A DNA stretch of 25,608 bases from Avisuccinivibrio_A sp964651505 (GTDB taxonomy: Bacteria; Pseudomonadota; Gammaproteobacteria; Enterobacterales; Succinivibrionaceae): positions 1-25,608 of the forward strand of contig CAZYXT010000024.1 in assembly GCA_964651505.1 (NCBI GenBank), written 5' to 3'. Positions 22,245 through 25,608 of this stretch are shown in pieces. Below the pieces are notes generated by a model. The model ran no database searches, was not told the origin of the DNA, and saw only the letters and a list, made by a program, of their open reading frames with translations. Position 1 is the stretch's first letter; the number at the start of each line of letters is the position of its first letter. A program made the position numbers and the translations under genes.

Positions 22245-22277
22245 CAATTTTGCATATTTTTGGAGCATTTTGGTTTT

Positions 22278-23597
22278 ATGGACAATAAACATCGCTATAT
22301 CCCTATCGGGCTGATGTTGTTTGCGCTGTTTTTTGGCGCCGGCAACCTCATCTTTCCTGCCTCCATGGGGCAGTCGGCAGGATCGAATGTCTGGTGGGCC
22401 GTGCTGGGCTTTTGCATCACCGGCGTGGGCCTGCCCCTGGTGGCCGTCATGGCCATCGGCTATTCGGGCAGTCACGGTTTGCAGCAGGCAGCATCGCGCA
22501 TCCACCCTTACTTTGCCCTCTTTTACACGGTGGTGTGTTATCTGTCCATCGGCCCGTGCTTTGCCGTTCCGCGTACCGGCACGGTCTCCTATGAGATTGC
22601 GGTCAAGCCCTTTTTGGGGCCTGATGCCGACTCTTTTGCCCTGCCAATCTTCCTGGCAATCTTCTTTGTCATTTCGGGCGTGCTGGCGGCCACCCCGAGC
22701 AAGCTTGTGGACAGAATAGGCAAGATCCTGACCCCCCTGTTGGTCTTTACCATCACCATCTTTATCATCAAGTCCTTTATCACCCCCATGGGAGAGCCGG
22801 GCGTCCCTTCTGAGGCCTATGCCACCCCGTTTAAGGCTGTGGTGCAGGGGATCTTGGACGGTTACGCCACGCTTGATGCCATTGCCGCCTTGATCTTTGC
22901 CACCTTGGTGATAAATGCCGTGATGGCCTCAGGATTCTCGGATCCAAAGTCCATCACCCGTCAGGTGTACAAAGCCGACTTCATCGCAGGCCCCCTGTTG
23001 GGCATCATCTATATCTTTATTGCCAAGATTGGCTCCGAAAGTGTCGATGCCATCGGCATGCAGGATACCGGCGCCCCGGTTCTGGCCTTAACCTCCATGT
23101 ATTTGTTTGGCGAGTTTGGCGCCATGCTGCTCTCTGCGATGGTGCTTTTGGCCTGCTTTACCACCTGCATCGGCCTTATCAGCTGCTGTTCCTCCTACTT
23201 CTTGGGGCTCACAGGCAGGATGCACTACCGCTCCTGGGTCATAGTCTTTACCCTCATCTCTTACCTTATCGGACTGTTCGGGCTTAAGACCATCATTGTC
23301 TCCACCATCCCCGTTTTGATGTTCATCTATCCTTTGTGCGTGGCCCTGGTGGTGCTGATCTTCTTGGACAAACCCATCAAACGCAGCCGCTGCGTTTACT
23401 CCTGGACCATGGCCCTGACCTTGATCATGGCTTTGGTCAATGGCCTGAATACGGCCGGCATTGATTTGGGCGCCTTGGGTGAGATCTTCGATAAATATGT
23501 GCCTTTGTATGCGCAGGGCCTGGGCTGGATCTCCTTTGCAGCGGCAGGCATCGTCATCGGCCTCATCCATCAGGGGCAGATCAAAAAACCTGCATGA
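22278..23597 (+). CDS. brnQ: Branched-chain amino acid transporter, BrnQ/LivII family
   Basis: 439 residues from ATG 22278 (MDNKHRY); the frame opens at a TTG at 22260 that has no ribosome site. GGAG lies 12 bases before the ATG, a loose spacing. The protein is hydrophobic throughout, with about 12 membrane segments. IPIGLMLFALFFGAGNLIFPASMGQ at the N terminus and GPCFAVPRTGTVSYEIAVKP are hallmark BrnQ sequences. It is an inner-membrane, cation-coupled importer of leucine, isoleucine and valine. The alkyltransferase gene follows after 12 bases, so the two are cotranscribed. The hairpins upstream may regulate it. Confidence 0.94.
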   Translation: MDNKHRYIPIGLMLFALFFGAGNLIFPASMGQSAGSNVWWAVLGFCITGVGLPLVAVMAIGYSGSHGLQQAASRIHPYFALFYTVVCYLSIGPCFAVPRTGTVSYEIAVKPFLGPDADSFALPIFLAIFFVISGVLAATPSKLVDRIGKILTPLLVFTITIFIIKSFITPMGEPGVPSEAYATPFKAVVQGILDGYATLDAIAALIFATLVINAVMASGFSDPKSITRQVYKADFIAGPLLGIIYIFIAKIGSESVDAIGMQDTGAPVLALTSMYLFGEFGAMLLSAMVLLACFTTCIGLISCCSSYFLGLTGRMHYRSWVIVFTLISYLIGLFGLKTIIVSTIPVLMFIYPLCVALVVLIFLDKPIKRSRCVYSWTMALTLIMALVNGLNTAGIDLGALGEIFDKYVPLYAQGLGWISFAAAGIVIGLIHQGQIKKPA

Positions 23598-23609
23598 TTT
23601 GGAGTTGCC

Positions 23610-24176
23610 ATGCCATCTTATCTTTTAAATGATCTGATTCTCATCACAAGCGATGATGAAGATTGCATAACCTCGGTGAGCATCGCCTCCCCCTCTCAAA
23701 AAGAGATAAACAAGCCCGGCTCCGATAACGCTATGACAGCGGGCATTGCCAGGGTGTGCATGTTTCTTGAGCGCTACAGGCGCGATCCGTTTGCAACTGA
23801 GGATTTTGATTACGAGAGCTTAAGGCTCAAATTTACCCGCGGCACCCCCGATCAAATCGCCATTTTAAAAGCCCTGCCCTTTTTGATCCCGCCCGGGCAA
23901 ACCTGCACTTATTCGGAAACGGCCGAACTTATCAATGAAAAATTGGGCGATAAGCTTACAAAGAAGGTTCACCGTCGGGGATTGGCCCGAACCTTAAGAC
24001 ACAATCCCTTTTTAATCATCCTGCCCTGCCACAGGGTCATCATGTCAAACAGCCGCTGCGGCGGTTACGCAGGAGGGAGAGATCTGAAGGTGCGCTTATT
24101 AAATTTTGAAGAGGAGGCAGCCGACAGGCGAATAGAAATCATGGCCCAAAAATGGGCCCTGCGCAACGGATGGTAA
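23610..24176 (+). CDS. ogt: Methylated-DNA--protein-cysteine S-methyltransferase (Ogt/MGMT family)
   Basis: 188 residues. The C-terminal AGT domain holds the active site LPCHRV with acceptor cysteine C140. NP at 132-133 precedes it, and GGYAGG...K..LLNFEE follows, all standard. The helix before it reads HRRGLARTLRHNP where most family members have RAVG-A---NP, so the nucleotide-flipping arginine corresponds to R123 with diverged neighbours. The protein repairs O6-alkylguanine in DNA by irreversible transfer to itself. The first ~75 residues are a poorly conserved N-terminal domain. GGAG lies five bases before the ATG. The gene is in an operon with brnQ, an odd pairing with no evident functional link. 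Confidence 0.92.
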   Translation: MPSYLLNDLILITSDDEDCITSVSIASPSQKEINKPGSDNAMTAGIARVCMFLERYRRDPFATEDFDYESLRLKFTRGTPDQIAILKALPFLIPPGQTCTYSETAELINEKLGDKLTKKVHRRGLARTLRHNPFLIILPCHRVIMSNSRCGGYAGGRDLKVRLLNFEEEAADRRIEIMAQKWALRNGW

Positions 24177-24187
24177 AGAGCGCTCAA

Positions 24188-24212
24188 AGAGCATCGCTTT
24201 TTGAGATGCTCT
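24188..24212 (+). terminator. Stem-loop after ogt
   Basis: AGAGCATC (24188-24195) pairs with GATGCTCT (24205-24212) around a nine-base loop, 12 bases past the ogt stop. No T-run follows, so termination would be weak or Rho-assisted. The remaining bases to 24372 hold nothing recognisable. Confidence 0.4.
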
Positions 24213-24372
24213 GCCTGTCGGCAAAATCTTTTGTATCCGGCAGAGAGCTCTTGTCTTGATCTTTTGCCATCGGCGGCCGCCAAATAAAAAGACTATGCTA
24301 TGATGCTTTAAGACTAGATTTTAAAGCTGACCGGCAACATTGGATCTTGACGGTCCAAAACAAAGGAAATTA

Positions 24373-24398
24373 AGGATAAGAGCGGCGGCTCTTGTCCT
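24373..24398 (+). promoter_or_regulatory. Strong leader hairpin before the AAA-ATPase-like gene
   Basis: AGGATAAGAGC (24373-24383) pairs along 11 positions with GCTCTTGTCCT (24388-24398), with one G-T wobble and a GGCG loop. It ends 11 bases before the GGAGG ribosome site at 24410-24414. The position suggests control of translation or RNA stability. Confidence 0.5.
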
Positions 24399-24422
24399 GT
24401 CAGCTCAATGGAGGTGCAGGCC

Positions 24423-25608
24423 ATGGAATCGAATATCGCTTTGCAAACCGGAGGCCTTGGTTTTGATGAAATCATAAAACAAAAGAAACTCTACGTGGAT
24501 AAGACCGATTTGGTTGCCTCGCTGGCCCGCTCAGAGGGACCGTTTTTTTTATCGCGGCCCCGCCGCTTTGGCAAATCCCTTTTGCTCACCACCTTCAAAG
24601 AGCTGTTTGAACACGGCACGGCATGTTTTGAAGGCCTCAAGCTTGAAAAGGACGGGCCGTGGACAGACACTGGCGCCTATAAGGTGGTTCTGATGGATTT
24701 TTCTTCCATGATAACCCCCGATCCTGGGCAAACTTTTTATCAAAAATTCGGTCAGGAGATTAAAAAACAATTTTTAAAGGCCAATCTTGCCTGGAGCGAC
24801 GAACCTTATTGGACCGATTGCCTTGATGTTGCTTTGGACAATGCAGAAAACCGCTCCATTGTCTTGCTGATTGACGAATATGACACCCCTCTGACCCATG
24901 TTCTGCAAGATCCCGATGAGTATGAAGAAAGGCGGGAAACATTAGCTGTTTTTTTCAGAAGACTAAAGTTCTTTGTCAATAAGTTTCGTTTTACCTTCAT
25001 AACAGGCGTTGCCAGGATCATCAGTGCAGGTCTTTTTTCAGGACCAAACAATATAAACGACATTTCATTTGATTTAAAATACGGAGCCATCGCAGGCTTT
25101 ACCCAAGAGGAGCTTGAGCAAAATTTCAAGCCCTACATTGCCCGTGCCGCAGAGGTTCTTAATGAAGAAGAGCCTCAAGAACAGTGGGATGAGCACAAAG
25201 TCTTGGAGGGGCTCAAGGCCAATTATGACGGCTATTCATTCGAGCCTAAAATAAGGAACCGGCTATACAACCCATTGTCGGTGATTAAATTCTTTGCAAA
25301 GCCTGAAGAAGAATTTGAACACTATTGGCTTGAAAGCTCCAACTCAACCTTGGTCAATGATTTTTTGGAGCGTTTGACTGTCAAGGAAGAGGGAATATTT
25401 GAGGTCCTCGGTCTTTTATCAGATAAAACCTTTGATTGCGTCAAAAAGGATTTGTCTCCCGTCATCTCTCATCTTGGAGAAAAAAATTTTCCCCTCAAAG
25501 CCGTTTTGTACCAGGCAGGTTACCTGACCATTAAGGGCTCCAAGGGCAAAAAACTCTATATAGGCATCCCCAATGAAGAGGTAAAAACCGCTTTTGCCGA
25601 TGTGATTT
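24423..25608 (+). CDS. AAA-ATPase-like protein of the DUF1703/PD-(D/E)XK group, 3' end outside window
   Basis: 395 codons visible and open to the window edge. ATG 24423 has GGAGG eight bases upstream. The N terminus (FDEIIKQKKLYVDKTDLVASL) is the classic opening of AAA-ATPase_like (PF09820) proteins. SRPRRFGKSLLLTT (residues 44-57) is their modified Walker A, and IVLLIDEYDTPLTHVL (near residue 150) is Walker B. FRFTFITGVARI and YDGYSFEPKIRNRLYNPLSVIKFF follow in the family order. A C-terminal PD-(D/E)XK nuclease domain (PDDEXK_9) is usual and would lie beyond the window. These proteins are abundant, often in many copies, in gut anaerobes, and their function is not established. No neighbour indicates a role. 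Confidence 0.9.
   Translation, partial: MESNIALQTGGLGFDEIIKQKKLYVDKTDLVASLARSEGPFFLSRPRRFGKSLLLTTFKELFEHGTACFEGLKLEKDGPWTDTGAYKVVLMDFSSMITPDPGQTFYQKFGQEIKKQFLKANLAWSDEPYWTDCLDVALDNAENRSIVLLIDEYDTPLTHVLQDPDEYEERRETLAVFFRRLKFFVNKFRFTFITGVARIISAGLFSGPNNINDISFDLKYGAIAGFTQEELEQNFKPYIARAAEVLNEEEPQEQWDEHKVLEGLKANYDGYSFEPKIRNRLYNPLSVIKFFAKPEEEFEHYWLESSNSTLVNDFLERLTVKEEGIFEVLGLLSDKTFDCVKKDLSPVISHLGEKNFPLKAVLYQAGYLTIKGSKGKKLYIGIPNEEVKTAFADVI

Larger units (their letters stand above)
21858..22277. other. Non-coding, hairpin-rich leader region before brnQ
   Basis: No gene in about 420 bases. It contains a stem at 21888-21911 followed by T-rich sequence, a third copy of TTTGATAAC (21989-21997), a compound hairpin at 22123-22152 and a CCCGGG stem-loop at 22229-22244. 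It presumably holds the brnQ promoter, which I could not fix. Confidence 0.55.

Noticed and set aside
22132..22314. Ile/Val/Leu-rich leader peptide (IVILI) for brnQ attenuation
   Set aside because: It would need a TTG start without a ribosome site and has no stop before brnQ. The residue cluster is probably chance.

Overview
The window looks like the chromosome of an anaerobic or facultative gammaproteobacterium, most likely a gut/rumen Succinivibrionaceae-type organism. This is an inference: PflB and PflA are enterobacterial-like, the catabolic sites look CRP-like, fructose-1,6-bisphosphatase is the long class III form, and there are Rpn-type PD-(D/E)XK and 'AAA-ATPase-like' accessory proteins. 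No rRNA, tRNA, CRISPR array or intact insertion sequence was seen.

Layout. (1) Positions 1-1076, minus strand: the 5' end of a surface/autotransporter-like beta-repeat protein. Its frame is open across the whole segment, but its ATG is one base out of frame. A second copy of the start-codon motif, in inverted orientation and with one more T, lies 318 bp away. (2) Positions 1769-13419, minus strand: an eleven-gene sugar or polyol catabolic unit. In transcription order it encodes SDR dehydrogenase 1, ribose-type binding protein, DUF2291-type lipoprotein, double ABC ATPase, permease, FGGY kinase, SDR dehydrogenase 2, split transketolase N half and C half, AraC-type regulator, and a second, MglB-like binding protein. 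It ends in a clear intrinsic terminator. A CRP-like site and an inverted repeat lie upstream. The gene set suggests uptake, oxidation to a ketose, phosphorylation and transketolase cleavage of a polyol or uncommon sugar whose identity cannot be read from the sequence. (3) Positions 13929-17028, minus strand: pflA and pflB, each with its own signals, separated by a perfect palindromic terminator. (4) Positions 17029-17751: a 720-bp non-coding stretch with the pflB promoter, a large hairpin, a perfect CRP palindrome and a terminator, together a possible small-RNA locus. (5) Positions 17752-19042, plus strand: two coupled Rpn/PD-(D/E)XK-like genes. (6) Positions 19223-21127, minus strand: class III fbp with a consensus -10. 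(7) Positions 21271-22277: an orphan AAA+ lid-domain ORF, a 34-codon ORF overlapping a terminator, and several hairpins. (8) Positions 22278-24176, plus strand: brnQ and an ogt-type DNA alkyltransferase. (9) Position 24423 to the end, plus strand: an AAA-ATPase-like/PD-(D/E)XK protein, cut by the window edge.

The central metabolic theme is sugar fermentation. The polyol locus feeds the pentose-phosphate pool, fbp serves gluconeogenesis, and PFL makes acetyl-CoA and formate. The most interesting material is the uncharacterised polyol operon, the broken or switchable adhesin start, and the structured non-coding segments around 17.3-17.7 kb and 21.6-22.2 kb.
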